Below, piece after piece: positions 7,702-16,870 of a DNA stretch of 64,000 bases. The DNA is from Propionispora vibrioides (GTDB lineage Bacteria; Bacillota; Negativicutes; Propionisporales; Propionisporaceae): the NCBI RefSeq assembly GCF_900110485.1, contig NZ_FODY01000021.1, positions 1 to 64,000 of the forward strand, given 5' to 3'. The notes under the pieces were generated by a model. The model did no database searches and had not been told where the DNA came from. It worked only from the letters and a program-made list of their open reading frames with translations. The translations under genes and the position numbers were made by a program. Each line of letters begins with the position of its first letter. Position 1 is the first letter of the stretch.

Positions 7702-8822
7702 AACGCCTCTGGGCTATTTTGCTGAAAGAATTTATTCAAATGCGGCGTGACCGGCTCACCTTTGCTATGATGGTCGGGCTGCCGGTCATTCAGCTGCTGG
7801 TGTTTGGCTTTGCCATCAACACGGATGTCAAGCATCTGCCAACCATTGTGTTTGATCAGTCCCACCGTCAGGAGGGGCGCGATTTGCTGGCGTCGTTTAC
7901 GGCCAGTGATTATTTTGACATCAAATATGTGGCGGACAGTTTCCAGGATGTGAACGATACGATTGAGGCCGGCAAGGCCAAGGTGGGGATTGTCCTGCCG
8001 CCGGATTTCAGTGAAAATGCCAAGCATGGCCGCAGCGCCGCCGTACAGGTGATTGTCGACGCTTCCGACTCGATGGCCGCTTCGTCGGCGATCAGCACGG
8101 CGCAGATGATCGGCCAGCTTAAATCGCAGGAGATTTTGCTGCGCAAAATGGCGAATAACGGCATTACCGGAATGGAACAGCCCTATGATATCCGGATTAG
8201 ACCCTGGTACAATCCCGATTTTGTTTCCGCTTTTTATATGGTGCCGGGGATTTTGGGCATTATCCTGACGATGACCATGGTGATGATTACGTCAATGGCG
8301 ATTGTCCGGGAACGGGAGCAGGGGACACTGGAACAGCTTATTGTCACGCCGATGAAATCCTATGAGCTGATGCTGGGGAAAATAATCCCTTATGTATTTG
8401 TCGGCTATGTGCAGGCGACACTGGCCCTGTTGGTGGGCATCCTGGTCTTCGACCTGCCGCTGCGGGGCAGCATTGGCCTCTTATATGCCCTGACGACGCT
8501 CTTTATCATTGCCTCCCTGGCGTTGGGCGTGCTGATTTCCACGATGGCCAGAACGCAGATGCAGGCCATGCAGATGTCTTTTTTCATTTTTTTGCCCAGC
8601 GTTTTGTTGTCGGGCTTTATGTTTCCCCGCGAGGCCATGCCGACCTTGTTTTACTGCCTGGGTGAAGTGATTCCCCTGACTTTCTATCTGGAAATCATGC
8701 GTGGTATCGTGCTGAAGGGGATTGGCCTCTCCTTCCTCTGGAGCCAGACCTTGGCGCTCATTACTTTTATTGGCCTGGCGTTGACGGCGAGCATCATCAA
8801 GTTCCAGAAGAAGCTGGGTTGA
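7698..8822 (+). CDS. ABC-2 type permease of the efflux pump
   Basis: This 374-residue membrane protein has one N-terminal membrane segment (about 22-42) and a large extracytoplasmic domain (about 45-170). Five further segments in the C-terminal half include the conserved ABC-2 stretch REREQGTLEQLIVTPMKSYE near residue 202. It resembles YbhR/YbhS. It is the last gene of the HlyD-ATPase-ATPase-permease operon, and no second permease follows. Export of toxic organic compounds is the usual role of this architecture, but the substrate cannot be read from sequence. Confidence 0.9.
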   Translation: MKRLWAILLKEFIQMRRDRLTFAMMVGLPVIQLLVFGFAINTDVKHLPTIVFDQSHRQEGRDLLASFTASDYFDIKYVADSFQDVNDTIEAGKAKVGIVLPPDFSENAKHGRSAAVQVIVDASDSMAASSAISTAQMIGQLKSQEILLRKMANNGITGMEQPYDIRIRPWYNPDFVSAFYMVPGILGIILTMTMVMITSMAIVREREQGTLEQLIVTPMKSYELMLGKIIPYVFVGYVQATLALLVGILVFDLPLRGSIGLLYALTTLFIIASLALGVLISTMARTQMQAMQMSFFIFLPSVLLSGFMFPREAMPTLFYCLGEVIPLTFYLEIMRGIVLKGIGLSFLWSQTLALITFIGLALTASIIKFQKKLG

Positions 8823-8826
8823 TTAC

Positions 8827-8880
8827 AAAAAAATCCCTGTTCGCAGCCTGTTGATTCAAGCTGCGGACAGGGATTTTTGC
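8827..8880. terminator. Bidirectional terminator between the efflux operon and lepB
   Basis: A 19-bp stem (AAAAATCCCTGTTCGCAGC with GCTGCGGACAGGGATTTTT, one wobble) has a T-run on each strand. It separates converging genes. Confidence 0.85.
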
Positions 8881-8939
8881 GGGTTGAATATTGGCAGAGC
8901 CGGCGGGCGCAAGATTTGCCGTCAGCCGGCTAAGGGCAG

Positions 8940-9503
8940 CTAAAGTCCAAAGACCATAGTGCCGAGGACATGATTGCGGGGAATGGGACCGATCACGCGG
9001 CTGTCACTGCTGTTGTTGCGATTATCGCCCAGCACGAAGAGCTGGCCGTCGGGAACGGTAATCTGCTTGTCGGCCACATTGCGCATGGGTTCTTTGATGT
9101 AGGGTTCGTCCAGCAGCGCGCCGTTGCGATAAATGTGTCCCTGCTTAAATTCCAGGGTGTCACCGGGCTTGCCGATAACCCGTTTCACCCAGACGGTATG
9201 ACTGGGCTGTTTGCCTGTTAAAAGATTGACCCAGTTCATTAACGGATCGGTCATATCGTCTTGCCAGTCCCGTTCACGGAGGACGCGGCTGTCGATGGTG
9301 ACGATATCGCCGTAGTTGGGCAGCTTACCCAGCGTGTGAGAGAGCTTGGACAGAAAGATGCGCTGACCGTCGTGCAGCGTCGGCTCCATGGACTGTCCGA
9401 CGACCAAAGACGGCTGAAACAGGAATATGTTGATGAATAGGGCGAGGGCTAGTGCGACCAGAATGCTGTACAGCCAGTCGCCGAGTTCAGTTAGTAATTT
9501 CAT
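8940..9503 (-). CDS. lepB: Signal peptidase I
   Basis: This 187-residue type I signal peptidase cleaves signal peptides from exported proteins at the outer face of the inner membrane. An N-terminal membrane anchor spans about 10-30. The catalytic Ser38 lies in GQSMEPTL and the catalytic Lys107 in VWVKRVIGKPGD. The box GDNRNNSSDSR near residue 160 is also present. About 35 residues sit between boxes B and C (DDMTDPLMNWVNLLTGKQPS), a little more than in Bacillus SipS. The start at 9503 follows AGGAGG. It may share a transcript with the exported-protein gene at 10106, 42 nt upstream. Confidence 0.95.
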   Translation of the reverse strand: MKLLTELGDWLYSILVALALALFINIFLFQPSLVVGQSMEPTLHDGQRIFLSKLSHTLGKLPNYGDIVTIDSRVLRERDWQDDMTDPLMNWVNLLTGKQPSHTVWVKRVIGKPGDTLEFKQGHIYRNGALLDEPYIKEPMRNVADKQITVPDGQLFVLGDNRNNSSDSRVIGPIPRNHVLGTMVFGL

Positions 9504-9545
9504 ATGGTTCCTCCTAGTTTGTAGGGTAGCTTTCTCCGCGCATGA

Positions 9546-10106
9546 TCAGCCGGCTGCCGGTTCGGGTGTGCCGGCCAGTGAGGTCCGGATGGTTTGCAGG
9601 ACATCGGTTAGGCCGCCGCCTACCAGATTGGACAAGGCGTCCAGGGTAGACAAGGCTTCAGTGCCGTCCGGGCGGGTGAGTGTTTTGTCAATAATGTAGC
9701 TGTGGTCGACGGTGGAATAGGCTTTTAAATCCATCGATATGTCCAGGGGATGGACGGACAGCAGCAGGATATAATTGACATGGCGGGCGTCGCCGTAGGC
9801 CGACAGCGATTCGGGACTGGCGTCGGCGGCCGTGGCAATGCCGCAGCGGTCTAAGTCACGCAGCACTTCATTGCCGGACTGCACCTCGCTGCCGAGGAAC
9901 AGGGCGTTGATTTTAAAGCGGATCACTTCGTTGAGCGCTTTATTCAGCATGTCGATGCCGGGGATATAATGTCCCGAGGTATCGATATACAGGGCTACGG
10001 CGGCCAGAGAGTTGCTTTCCGGCGAAGCCGCCAGGCAAGCCGGCGAGGCCAGTAATAGCAGCATCAGCAGCAGGCCGACACAGGCAAATGATTTCAAAGC
10101 GAACAC
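9546..10106 (-). CDS. Exported protein of unknown function
   Basis: This 186-residue protein has a clear signal peptide (hydrophobic residues 9-24, likely cleavage after CLAA). The mature part alternates short strands and helices (VNYILLLSVHPLDISMDLKAYSTVDHSYIIDKT), as in small periplasmic or envelope proteins that resemble the N-terminal part of TolB or CsgG-like proteins; that resemblance is weak. A Shine-Dalgarno (AAGAAGGTG) precedes the start. It lies 42 nt upstream of lepB on the same strand and may be cotranscribed. No family is assigned. Confidence 0.7.
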   Translation of the reverse strand: MFALKSFACVGLLLMLLLLASPACLAASPESNSLAAVALYIDTSGHYIPGIDMLNKALNEVIRFKINALFLGSEVQSGNEVLRDLDRCGIATAADASPESLSAYGDARHVNYILLLSVHPLDISMDLKAYSTVDHSYIIDKTLTRPDGTEALSTLDALSNLVGGGLTDVLQTIRTSLAGTPEPAAG

Positions 10107-10314
10107 CTTCTTTAAGACATTTTTTTGCGTACAGCCATATTATAGCACACGGCAGGCAGCGGGGAAGTGAAAATTTACCGATAATCCGGCAGCCAGCTTT
10201 TTCTGCCGCCAAGGAGGAATTTGCCGGAAAGACGGTGTACTTACTCTAAGAAGCCGGGAATTATTGCTGCTTGCACTGATTTCCCGATGAATAAGTAAAG
10301 GAGCGCTAACCGGT

Positions 10315-11028
10315 ATGAAAGAAATGCAAAAACGGGTGGACGGTGCTGCCCTGCGGCTGGCGCTGCAGGCGACGCTGCCCGTGTTTTTCGGCTATATTGC
10401 CATTGGCATCGCCTTTGGCCTGCTGTTGTATAATGCCGGCTATACCTGGCCGGTGGCCCTGCTGATGAGTGTGGTGATCTACGCCGGGGCGGCCCAGTTT
10501 ATCGCGGTAGGTTTTTTTATCCAGAACGCCGGGCTGGCCGAAATTGCCACTGTAACCTTTCTGGTTAATTTCCGCCATATGGTCTACGGCCTGTCACTGT
10601 TTAATATTTTCCGGGCAACCGGCAAGCTCAGACCATACATGATTTTTTCCCTAACCGATGAAACCTATGCATTGCTGACTGGACTAAAGGAGCCGCAGGG
10701 GGTGCGCAAAGATCTGTTCTATTTTTATGTGTCTTTGCTGAATCAGAGTTACTGGGTGCTGGGCAGCGTGCTCGGCGCCGCCGCGGGCAGCCTGATAGCC
10801 TTTGACACCACCGGACTGGAGTTTTCCCTGACGGCACTGTTCATCGTGCTTCTCTATGAGCAGTTTACCGGTTACTCCACTAAAATTCCGTTCTGGATCG
10901 GCGGTGGCTGTGCCCTGCTGTCCATCATCTTCATTGGTAAGAGCAACATGCTGCTGGCAGCCATTGTCCTGTCGATTGGCTTGCTGCTGGCTTTCCGGGG
11001 GAGGATTACGCAAGATGAGTCTAAATAA
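10315..11028 (+). CDS. azlC: AzlC-family branched-chain amino-acid exporter, large subunit
   Basis: This 237-residue polytopic protein has the family N-terminus (ALQATLPVFFGYIAIGIAFGLLL), the conserved YAGAAQFIAVG near residue 60 and NFRHMVYGLSL near 84. AzlC with AzlD forms an exporter of branched-chain amino acids and analogues (BrnFE/YgaZH type). ATG 10315 follows AAAGGAG. Its last 14 nt overlap azlD. The pathway for leucine and isoleucine synthesis lies at 23.7-28.2 kb. Confidence 0.92.
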   Translation: MKEMQKRVDGAALRLALQATLPVFFGYIAIGIAFGLLLYNAGYTWPVALLMSVVIYAGAAQFIAVGFFIQNAGLAEIATVTFLVNFRHMVYGLSLFNIFRATGKLRPYMIFSLTDETYALLTGLKEPQGVRKDLFYFYVSLLNQSYWVLGSVLGAAAGSLIAFDTTGLEFSLTALFIVLLYEQFTGYSTKIPFWIGGGCALLSIIFIGKSNMLLAAIVLSIGLLLAFRGRITQDESK

Positions 11029-11356
11029 CGTATATGTGGCTATTGCGGTGATTGCCGCGATTACCTTGTTTACCAGGGCGTTTCCTTTTCTGTTTTTTGA
11101 TCGTAGTCAGCCGCCGGAGCTATTGCTCTTTGTCGGCAAATATATACCGCCGGTTATTATGACCATTCTGGTGTTGTATTGTTTGAAAGATATTCAGTGG
11201 GGCAGTGTGCCGCACGGTTTGAATGAGGTGCTGGCCGTGTTGGCCGTTGTGCTGCTGCATGCCTGGAAGCGCAATCCGCTGCTGAGTATTTTCGGTTCCA
11301 CCGTACTATATATGCTGCTGGTGCAGACACGGATTCTGACGGCCCTGTTTATTTAG
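11015..11356 (+). CDS. azlD: AzlD-family branched-chain amino-acid exporter, small subunit
   Basis: This 113-residue protein with four predicted membrane segments matches AzlD: TLFTRAFPFLFFD near residue 18 and KYIPPVIMTILVLYCLKD near 43. I chose ATG 11015 because it follows GGGGGAGGA and gives the usual length; the longer frame from 10856 is inside azlC. It overlaps azlC by 14 nt. Confidence 0.9.
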   Translation: MSLNNVYVAIAVIAAITLFTRAFPFLFFDRSQPPELLLFVGKYIPPVIMTILVLYCLKDIQWGSVPHGLNEVLAVLAVVLLHAWKRNPLLSIFGSTVLYMLLVQTRILTALFI

Positions 11357-11422
11357 AAGCGATAAGCGATGACAGGAAAATAGGCGGGAACTATGGTATA
11401 ATTATGCATAATAGTCAATGAT

Positions 11423-11455
11423 GACTCCTGGCGGGCCGGGAGTCTGTTTTTTTAT
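11423..11455 (+). terminator. Terminator after azlCD
   Basis: GACTCCTGGC and GCCGGGAGTC form a stem with a 2-nt loop, followed by TGTTTTTTTATTT. It lies just before the EAL gene, so that gene either has a promoter in this short interval or depends on read-through. Confidence 0.8.
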
Positions 11456-11463
11456 TTGTAAAT

Positions 11464-12711
11464 ATGAATACTGGCGGTGTTATTTTGGAAAAAGTGATGG
11501 AGCAGGGAAACAGTATATTCATTGAAGAGATCATCGAAAAAAAGCAAATTGAAACACAATTTCAGCCGATTTTGTCCGCGAAGAAAAACAAAGTTGCCGG
11601 CCTGGAGGCGCTGTCCCGGGGCTATCACGCAGCGGCAGGCTGGATCAGCCCGGTTACGCTATTTTCCCAGGCTGCCGCCGCCGGGCTTAGTCTGGAGCTG
11701 GACCGGCTGTGCCGGGCCAAAGCACTGGAGGCCTTTGCCGGTTTACATAGCGAGGAGTTGCTTTTTTTGAACATCGATACCGGCGTGATTGCCGCCGATA
11801 CGGTCGGGTCGAAGCATTTGCTGGAGGCGGTACAGGAAGCGGGGATCAAGCCGCAGCAAGTGGTTATCGAAATTGTTGAGGCCAAAGCGAGCGATGTGGC
11901 TGCTTTGAAACAATTTATCCATAATTATAAAGAGTACGGCTTTACCATCGCCATTGATGACATTGGCAACGGTTATTCCAATCTGGACCGGATTTTGCAG
12001 ATTAAGCCGGATATTTTGAAAATTGACCGCGGTTTGTGCCGGGATATTGGCAATGATTATTACAAGCAGGAAATATTCACCTCGTTGGTCAGCTTATCCC
12101 GGCGCATCGGAGCGCTGGTGGTGGCTGAGGGCGTGGAGACCAAGGAAGAGGTCATGATGAGCTTTGAGCTGGGGGCGGATTTGCTGCAAGGCTATTATTT
12201 TGCCAAACCGCAAAAACTAAACGGAGCGGTGACATACGCCAACGGGAGTATTTTCGCGGAGTTTAAAAAAAGCAAGATTGACAAAATACGGCAGGGCGTC
12301 AAACGGCAGCGGGTCTGCGAGTCGGTTATGACCTGTATGCTGCAGGTTCTGGAAGGCTGTGCCGCCGAGAATTTCAGCAAAAGGCTGCAGGCCCTGGCCG
12401 AACAGTATAACCATATGGAATACCTTTATATTGTCGATGCGGCCGGGGTGCAGGTAACCGACAGCATTTGCAGTTCCCGGCATCCGGCCTGTAAAAATCA
12501 TTCACTGTTTCAAGTAGCCGGCAAAGGGGCCGATCAGTCGTTAAAGGATTACTATTTGCATATGATGGCCGGCAAGGACTGCTATATCAGCGAACCCTAT
12601 CTGTCGCTGGCTACAGGCAACGTCTGCATCACCAGTTCGGCGGCCTTTACCGACCGGGAGGGGCGGCGCTTTATCGTCTGTGCCGATTTTGAACCGCGCA
12701 GTGATTTTTGA
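11464..12711 (+). CDS. EAL-domain c-di-GMP phosphodiesterase with C-terminal sensor domain
   Basis: This protein of about 415 residues has an EAL domain at about residues 30-265. The catalytic features are intact: E48-A49-L50 in GLEALSRG, NIDT near 103, IEIVEAKA near 138, the DD pair in AIDDIGNGYSNLD near 166, LKIDRG near 190 and VVAEGVET near 220. It should hydrolyse c-di-GMP to pGpG. The C-terminal 130 residues (YLYIVDAAGVQVTD, CKNHSLFQ, CYISEPYLS, ICITSS-type pattern) look like a Cache/YkuI_C-type sensor domain. The start is uncertain: ATG 11464 lacks a clear ribosome-binding site and ATG 11497 is an alternative. A c-di-GMP riboswitch occurs at 38753. Confidence 0.88.
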   Translation: MNTGGVILEKVMEQGNSIFIEEIIEKKQIETQFQPILSAKKNKVAGLEALSRGYHAAAGWISPVTLFSQAAAAGLSLELDRLCRAKALEAFAGLHSEELLFLNIDTGVIAADTVGSKHLLEAVQEAGIKPQQVVIEIVEAKASDVAALKQFIHNYKEYGFTIAIDDIGNGYSNLDRILQIKPDILKIDRGLCRDIGNDYYKQEIFTSLVSLSRRIGALVVAEGVETKEEVMMSFELGADLLQGYYFAKPQKLNGAVTYANGSIFAEFKKSKIDKIRQGVKRQRVCESVMTCMLQVLEGCAAENFSKRLQALAEQYNHMEYLYIVDAAGVQVTDSICSSRHPACKNHSLFQVAGKGADQSLKDYYLHMMAGKDCYISEPYLSLATGNVCITSSAAFTDREGRRFIVCADFEPRSDF

Positions 12712-12810
12712 GGGCCTATTTCCGGCTTTGACGCCGCCAGGCAGGTTTGCGTTACTTCGTCGAAAGTCCGAAGCGGCAGCGTGGCAGGGCGGAATTAAAA
12801 AAACGGATAT

Positions 12811-12892
12811 AGTGCTCCAACAACTTGAAAGCAGAAATTGCTGACGGACAAAATTTCGTCATCATCTTTCAGTTTCAAAGTTGACGGAGCAC
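12811..12892. repeat. Palindromic repeat family R2, short copy
   Basis: The ends AGTGCTCCAACAACTTGAAA and TTTCAAAGTTGACGGAGCAC are inverted repeats matching the full-length copy at 29360-29525. The middle is deleted. It occupies part of the 270-bp gap between the EAL and FAD dehydrogenase genes; I see no gene in the rest of that gap. Confidence 0.8.
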
Positions 12893-12980
12893 CAGTAGCA
12901 AAAAAAATGCTATACATACTCCGCCAGATACAGTATAATAGCTTTTGGTTTTCGATCTAATATAGGTAAAGTGAGGGAAT

Positions 12981-14372
12981 ATGATGACTGCAAAGTATGA
13001 TGTAGCCATTATTGGCGGTGGGCCGGCAGGGATTTTTGCGGCCTATGAGTTAAGCAAAATGAAGCCTGGTCTGCAGGTGGTTATGATCGAGGAAGGTCAG
13101 GACATCTATACCCGCAAATGCCCGATTGCCGAAAAAAAAGTAGACAACTGTATTCACTGTAAACCCTGTGGCATTATGCGCGGGTTTGGTGGTGCCGGCG
13201 CTTTTTCGGACGGAAAATATAATTTTACCACCGAATTTGGCGGCTGGCTGAACGAATACCTGCCTGACCAAAAGGTTCTGGATTTAATTTCCTATGTGGA
13301 CGATATCAACATGGATTTTGGGGCGCCGGCCGAGGATTTCAGTACGGCGAACAGTTCGATTGGCAAGCAGGCGCTGGCCTTTGACCTACACCTCTTAAAT
13401 GCCCGGGTTCGTCACCTGGGCACCGAAAACAACCTGCAAATCCTGAAGAAAATATATGAAGTATTAAAGGAACGGATTACTTTTATTTTTAACCGTCATG
13501 TAGCCGAGATCAAGCCGGAGGGAGAAGGCCGGGGCTTTTCCATCACGGTGGATAATGCCGAAGATATCCGCTGCGATTATCTGATTGCCGCACCGGGCCG
13601 GGCCGGTTCTGAATGGTTTTCCGGACAGTGCAAGAAGCTGAAACTGCCGCTGTTCAACAATCAGGTTGATGTCGGTGTGCGGGTGGAGATTCCGGCGGAA
13701 GTGTTCCAGCATATCACCGATGAAGTGTATGAGGCTAAGCTGGTGTACCGCACCAAGCAGTACGGCGATCTGGTGCGTACCTTCTGCATGAATCCCAAAG
13801 GCTACGTGGTAGCTGAAAATACCGACGGGATTGTTACGGCCAACGGCCATAGCTACCGTGACGAAAAACTGCACAGCAAAAATACCAATTTTGCCCTGCT
13901 GGTCAGCAACCGGTTTACCGAGCCGTTCAACGAGCCTCACCAGTACGGTAAGCGCATTGCGTCGTTCTCCAACATGCTGGGCGGTGGCGTGCTGGTGCAA
14001 CGGTTTGGCGATTTAGTTAAAGGCCGCCGGACTAACGAGCACCGGCTGGAGCAGAGCTTTACCAAGCCGACGCTAAAAGCAGTTCCCGGCGATTTGAGTC
14101 TGGTACTGCCCAAACGTCATCTGGATAATATTATTGAAATGATTTACGCTCTCGACAAGCTGGCGCCGGGTACGGCCAATGACGACACACTGCTTTACGG
14201 GGTGGAAGTCAAGTTCTACAGTTCCCGACTGAAATTGACCAGTGAGCTGGAAACGCAAATTACCAATATGTTCGCCATCGGTGACGGTGCCGGTGTCACC
14301 CGCGGCCTGTCTCAGGCCAGCGCCAGCGGTGTCCATGCGGCCCGGGCCATTGTCAAACGGCTGCAGGCTTAG
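12981..14372 (+). CDS. FAD-dependent dehydrogenase (COG2509-like)
   Basis: This 463-residue flavoprotein has an N-terminal Rossmann motif (DVAIIGGGPAGIFAAYELSK, about residues 6-25). A cysteine-rich insert follows (CPIAEKKVDNCIHCKPCGIMRGFGG, with C-x-x-C-x-x-C spacing, residues about 48-68). The C-terminal FAD-binding signature is LFAIGDGAGVTRGL-like (NMFAIGDGAGVTRGLSQAS, about 430). This matches the uncharacterised FAD-dependent dehydrogenase group COG2509. ATG 12981 follows GTGAGGGA. Its TAG stop is also the outer end of repeat R1 copy B. The redox partner and substrate are unknown. Confidence 0.85.
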   Translation: MMTAKYDVAIIGGGPAGIFAAYELSKMKPGLQVVMIEEGQDIYTRKCPIAEKKVDNCIHCKPCGIMRGFGGAGAFSDGKYNFTTEFGGWLNEYLPDQKVLDLISYVDDINMDFGAPAEDFSTANSSIGKQALAFDLHLLNARVRHLGTENNLQILKKIYEVLKERITFIFNRHVAEIKPEGEGRGFSITVDNAEDIRCDYLIAAPGRAGSEWFSGQCKKLKLPLFNNQVDVGVRVEIPAEVFQHITDEVYEAKLVYRTKQYGDLVRTFCMNPKGYVVAENTDGIVTANGHSYRDEKLHSKNTNFALLVSNRFTEPFNEPHQYGKRIASFSNMLGGGVLVQRFGDLVKGRRTNEHRLEQSFTKPTLKAVPGDLSLVLPKRHLDNIIEMIYALDKLAPGTANDDTLLYGVEVKFYSSRLKLTSELETQITNMFAIGDGAGVTRGLSQASASGVHAARAIVKRLQA

Positions 14373-14538
14373 GAAACCACTGATTCATTTGCACTGTGCG
14401 TCCTGACAGATCTTTTCCCGCCTGGCTGCGTCAGTAAAACCCTTGAAATAGCCCAACTATTTCTGCGGCTTTGCTTTCCTGCCAGACGAGAAAATCTCTC
14501 GCCAGGCCGACAGGTTCATTTAATCAGTGGTTACCTAG
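14370..14538. repeat. Palindromic repeat family R1, copy B
   Basis: The ends TAGGAAACCACTGATT and AATCAGTGGTTACCTA are inverted with one mismatch, and the interior matches copy A (for example CTGTGCGTCCTGAC and CGACAGGTTCATTTAATCAG). The first three bases TAG are the stop codon of the preceding flavoprotein gene. Its right end lies 22 nt before gluQ. Confidence 0.88.
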
Positions 14539-14560
14539 AACCTGTCAGACGGAGGAGGGG

Positions 14561-15517
14561 ATGACGGTGACTGCTACGATGCGCGGTCGCTTTGCGCCCA
14601 GCCCCACCGGCGAAATGCACCTGGGAAACGCCTGGGCGGCTTTGCTAGCCTGGCTGCAGGTGCGTGCTGCCGGCGGGACGATGGTGCTTAGAATGGAAGA
14701 TTTGGACCCTGACCGTTCGCGGTCCCGCTATGCGGAACTGCTGCAGGAGGACTTGCACTGGCTGGGACTGGACTGGGATGAAGGACCGGCAACGGGGGGA
14801 GAATACGGGCCGTATTTTCAGAGCGAGCGGACGGCGCTGTACCAGATGGCCTTTGACCGGTTGACGGCGGCTGATCTAGTGTATCCCTGCTTTTGTACCA
14901 GGGCGGAATTGGCAGCTGCCGCGCCGCACGGATCTGACCGGGAGACGCCCTACCCGGGAACCTGCCGGAACCGGCCGGGACTGCCGCCTAACCGCCGTCC
15001 GGCGGCGCGGCTCAGGGTGCCGGCCGGTATAGTGGCGTTTACCGATCAACTGCAGGGAGAACATTCTCAGGATGTGGCGGCTGAAATCGGTGATTTTGTC
15101 CTGCGGCGGGCTGATGGGACCTTTGCCTATCAACTGGCGGTGGTGGTCGATGATGCCCAGATGCGCATCACCCATGTGCTTCGCGGCGACGACCTGCTGG
15201 TTTCCACGCCACGGCAGCTTCTGCTGTACCGTCTGCTGGGCTGGGAGCCGCCGGTGTTTACTCATGTGCCCCTGCTGCTGGGCGAAGACGGTCACCGTCT
15301 GTCCAAGCGGCACGGTGACGTTTCTATCCGGTCGCTTCGGCAGCGCGGTGTCCGCCCGGAAACCATCGTGGGCAGTCTGGCCACTGCTGCTGGGCTGTTG
15401 AAAGCGTTCCGGCCGCTGCCGGCCAGTGAGTTGATTGCCCGGTTTGATCTAGCTAAAGTGAAAAAACAGCCGGTGATCATAACAGGGGAAAGCTGGCGCC
15501 GGCTGCTGAACGGATAA
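14561..15517 (+). CDS. gluQ: Glutamyl-Q tRNA(Asp) synthetase
   Basis: This 318-residue truncated glutamyl-tRNA synthetase paralogue attaches glutamate to the queuosine base of tRNA-Asp. It has the class I signature APSPTGEMHLGN (HLGN at about 20-23). A zinc-binding cluster follows (YPCFCTRAEL then YPGTCRN, about 108-140), and a KMSKS-like SKRHGD at about 248. It lacks the C-terminal anticodon-binding domain, as GluQ does. I chose ATG 14561 behind GGAGGAGGGG; the longer frame runs into repeat R1 copy B. GTG 14567 is an alternative start. A terminator follows at 15602. Confidence 0.92.
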   Translation: MTVTATMRGRFAPSPTGEMHLGNAWAALLAWLQVRAAGGTMVLRMEDLDPDRSRSRYAELLQEDLHWLGLDWDEGPATGGEYGPYFQSERTALYQMAFDRLTAADLVYPCFCTRAELAAAAPHGSDRETPYPGTCRNRPGLPPNRRPAARLRVPAGIVAFTDQLQGEHSQDVAAEIGDFVLRRADGTFAYQLAVVVDDAQMRITHVLRGDDLLVSTPRQLLLYRLLGWEPPVFTHVPLLLGEDGHRLSKRHGDVSIRSLRQRGVRPETIVGSLATAAGLLKAFRPLPASELIARFDLAKVKKQPVIITGESWRRLLNG

Positions 15518-15601
15518 GGTGAATAACAAATAAAAACGTCGGAGCAGCATTGTACGGCGTTGTCTAAAAAGGACGGTTCTTTCCGTTTTGCAACAAACAG
15601 G

Positions 15602-15656
15602 ACGAAGGCTTTCGCCGGCGCTAACGCGGTCTGGCAGAAGCCTTCGCTTTTTTTAT
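15602..15656 (+). terminator. Terminator after gluQ
   Basis: ACGAAGGCTT pairs with AAGCCTTCGC around a structured loop and is followed by TTTTTTTATTT. Confidence 0.8.
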
Positions 15657-15689
15657 TTACAAATAACCGTTTCTTGCTTATTATTGTAA

Positions 15690-15706
15690 TTGATTATTAT
15701 TATCAA
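15690..15706. promoter_or_regulatory. Fur box before the AraC regulator gene
   Basis: TGATTATTATTATCA (15691-15705) matches the 7-1-7 Fur consensus TGATAATnATTATCA at all but one defined position and is flanked by T and A. It lies 16 nt before the AraC-family start codon and would overlap a -10. Iron-dependent repression of the following operon is therefore likely. Confidence 0.8.
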
Positions 15707-15721
15707 TAAGTAGGTGCGGCA

Positions 15722-16678
15722 ATGAAGCAAACACAAGCGGCGGCTCTCCGCAATACTGAGCTAACCAGCAGCAGGCTGTCGGAAACCTGTACGGTTTACG
15801 AACTGAGGAATGCCGGTGGAACCGGACGGGTTACCAGCTATCAGGTTTTCCCCGGAGTCTGCCTGGCCTACAATGATTTTCATATGGACACTTGTCCGGA
15901 AAACCTGATCTGGGATCAAAACCTTCTGGAGATCAACCATTGCCGTGAGGGGCGATTTGAATGCGAGTTTTTAAACGGGTTGTACACCTACCTGAGTGAA
16001 GGCGATCTGGCGGTCAATACGGCGGTGAACAACCGGGTTGCCCATGCCGCCTTTCCACTGGAGCATTATCATGGCGTCTCTATTCTGATCGACCTGGCTA
16101 GGGCGGCCGACACGATTTCCACCGTGCTGCAGGATATTCCGATTGATCTGTACGCCTTGCGTGACAAGCTGTGCGGCGATGGCCGCTGCTTTATCGTCCG
16201 GGCCAAGGATTCGATTGAGCATATTTTCTCGGAGCTGTACACCATTCCTGATGCGGTAAAGTACGGTTATTTTAAGCTCAAGGTTCTGGAACTGCTGCTG
16301 TTTCTCAGCGCCATCGACCTGGCGGAGCAGGTGGAAGAGCGGTCCTATTTTGCCAGGCGCCAGGTCAATAAAATCAAGGCGATTAAGGAGCTGGTCACGC
16401 AGCATATGGAGCAGCATTTCACCTTGCGGGAGCTGTCACAGCGGTTCGATATATCGCTTACGGCAATGAATGCCTGCTTTAAGGCGGTGTATGGCGTATC
16501 TATCTACGCTTATATCCGGATCTACCGTATGCAAGCAGCGGCGGCCATGCTGCTGCAAACACAGGACAGCGTTACGATGATTGCCGGCCAGGTCGGCTAT
16601 GAGAATGCCAGCAAGTTCGCCAGCGCCTTTAAGTCGGTCATGCAGGTGGCTCCTTCGGCTTACCGGAAATCGCGCTGA
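15722..16678 (+). CDS. AraC-family regulator of an iron/siderophore locus
   Basis: This 318-residue regulator has an N-terminal ligand-type domain (about 1-210) and a C-terminal pair of helix-turn-helix motifs (LRELSQRFDISLTAMNACFK about 238-257, and MIAGQVGYENASKFASAFKS about 284-303). This is the layout of PchR/YbtA-type activators, which sense siderophore and switch on uptake. A near-consensus Fur box lies directly upstream, and two ABC transporter genes follow on the same strand. The inducer is not known. The 190-bp interval to the first ABC gene holds an AGTACCTT/AAGGTACT inverted pair (about 16754-16791) that may be its binding site. Confidence 0.85.
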   Translation: MKQTQAAALRNTELTSSRLSETCTVYELRNAGGTGRVTSYQVFPGVCLAYNDFHMDTCPENLIWDQNLLEINHCREGRFECEFLNGLYTYLSEGDLAVNTAVNNRVAHAAFPLEHYHGVSILIDLARAADTISTVLQDIPIDLYALRDKLCGDGRCFIVRAKDSIEHIFSELYTIPDAVKYGYFKLKVLELLLFLSAIDLAEQVEERSYFARRQVNKIKAIKELVTQHMEQHFTLRELSQRFDISLTAMNACFKAVYGVSIYAYIRIYRMQAAAAMLLQTQDSVTMIAGQVGYENASKFASAFKSVMQVAPSAYRKSR

Positions 16679-16870
16679 TCAAATGGAGCCAAACCGGTTG
16701 GGATGGAGTGTCCGGTTGATTGCAGATTCTTTACAATAGAAGTCAGTTGCAGTTAGTACCTTACCCTATGTTGTAAATGACGCAAGGTACTGCGGCGGGC
16801 TTCTTATTTTTTTGACGGCAAAGCCGCGAAAATGGCCGCCGCCTGCTGCCAACTGTTAGGAGGGATCGCT

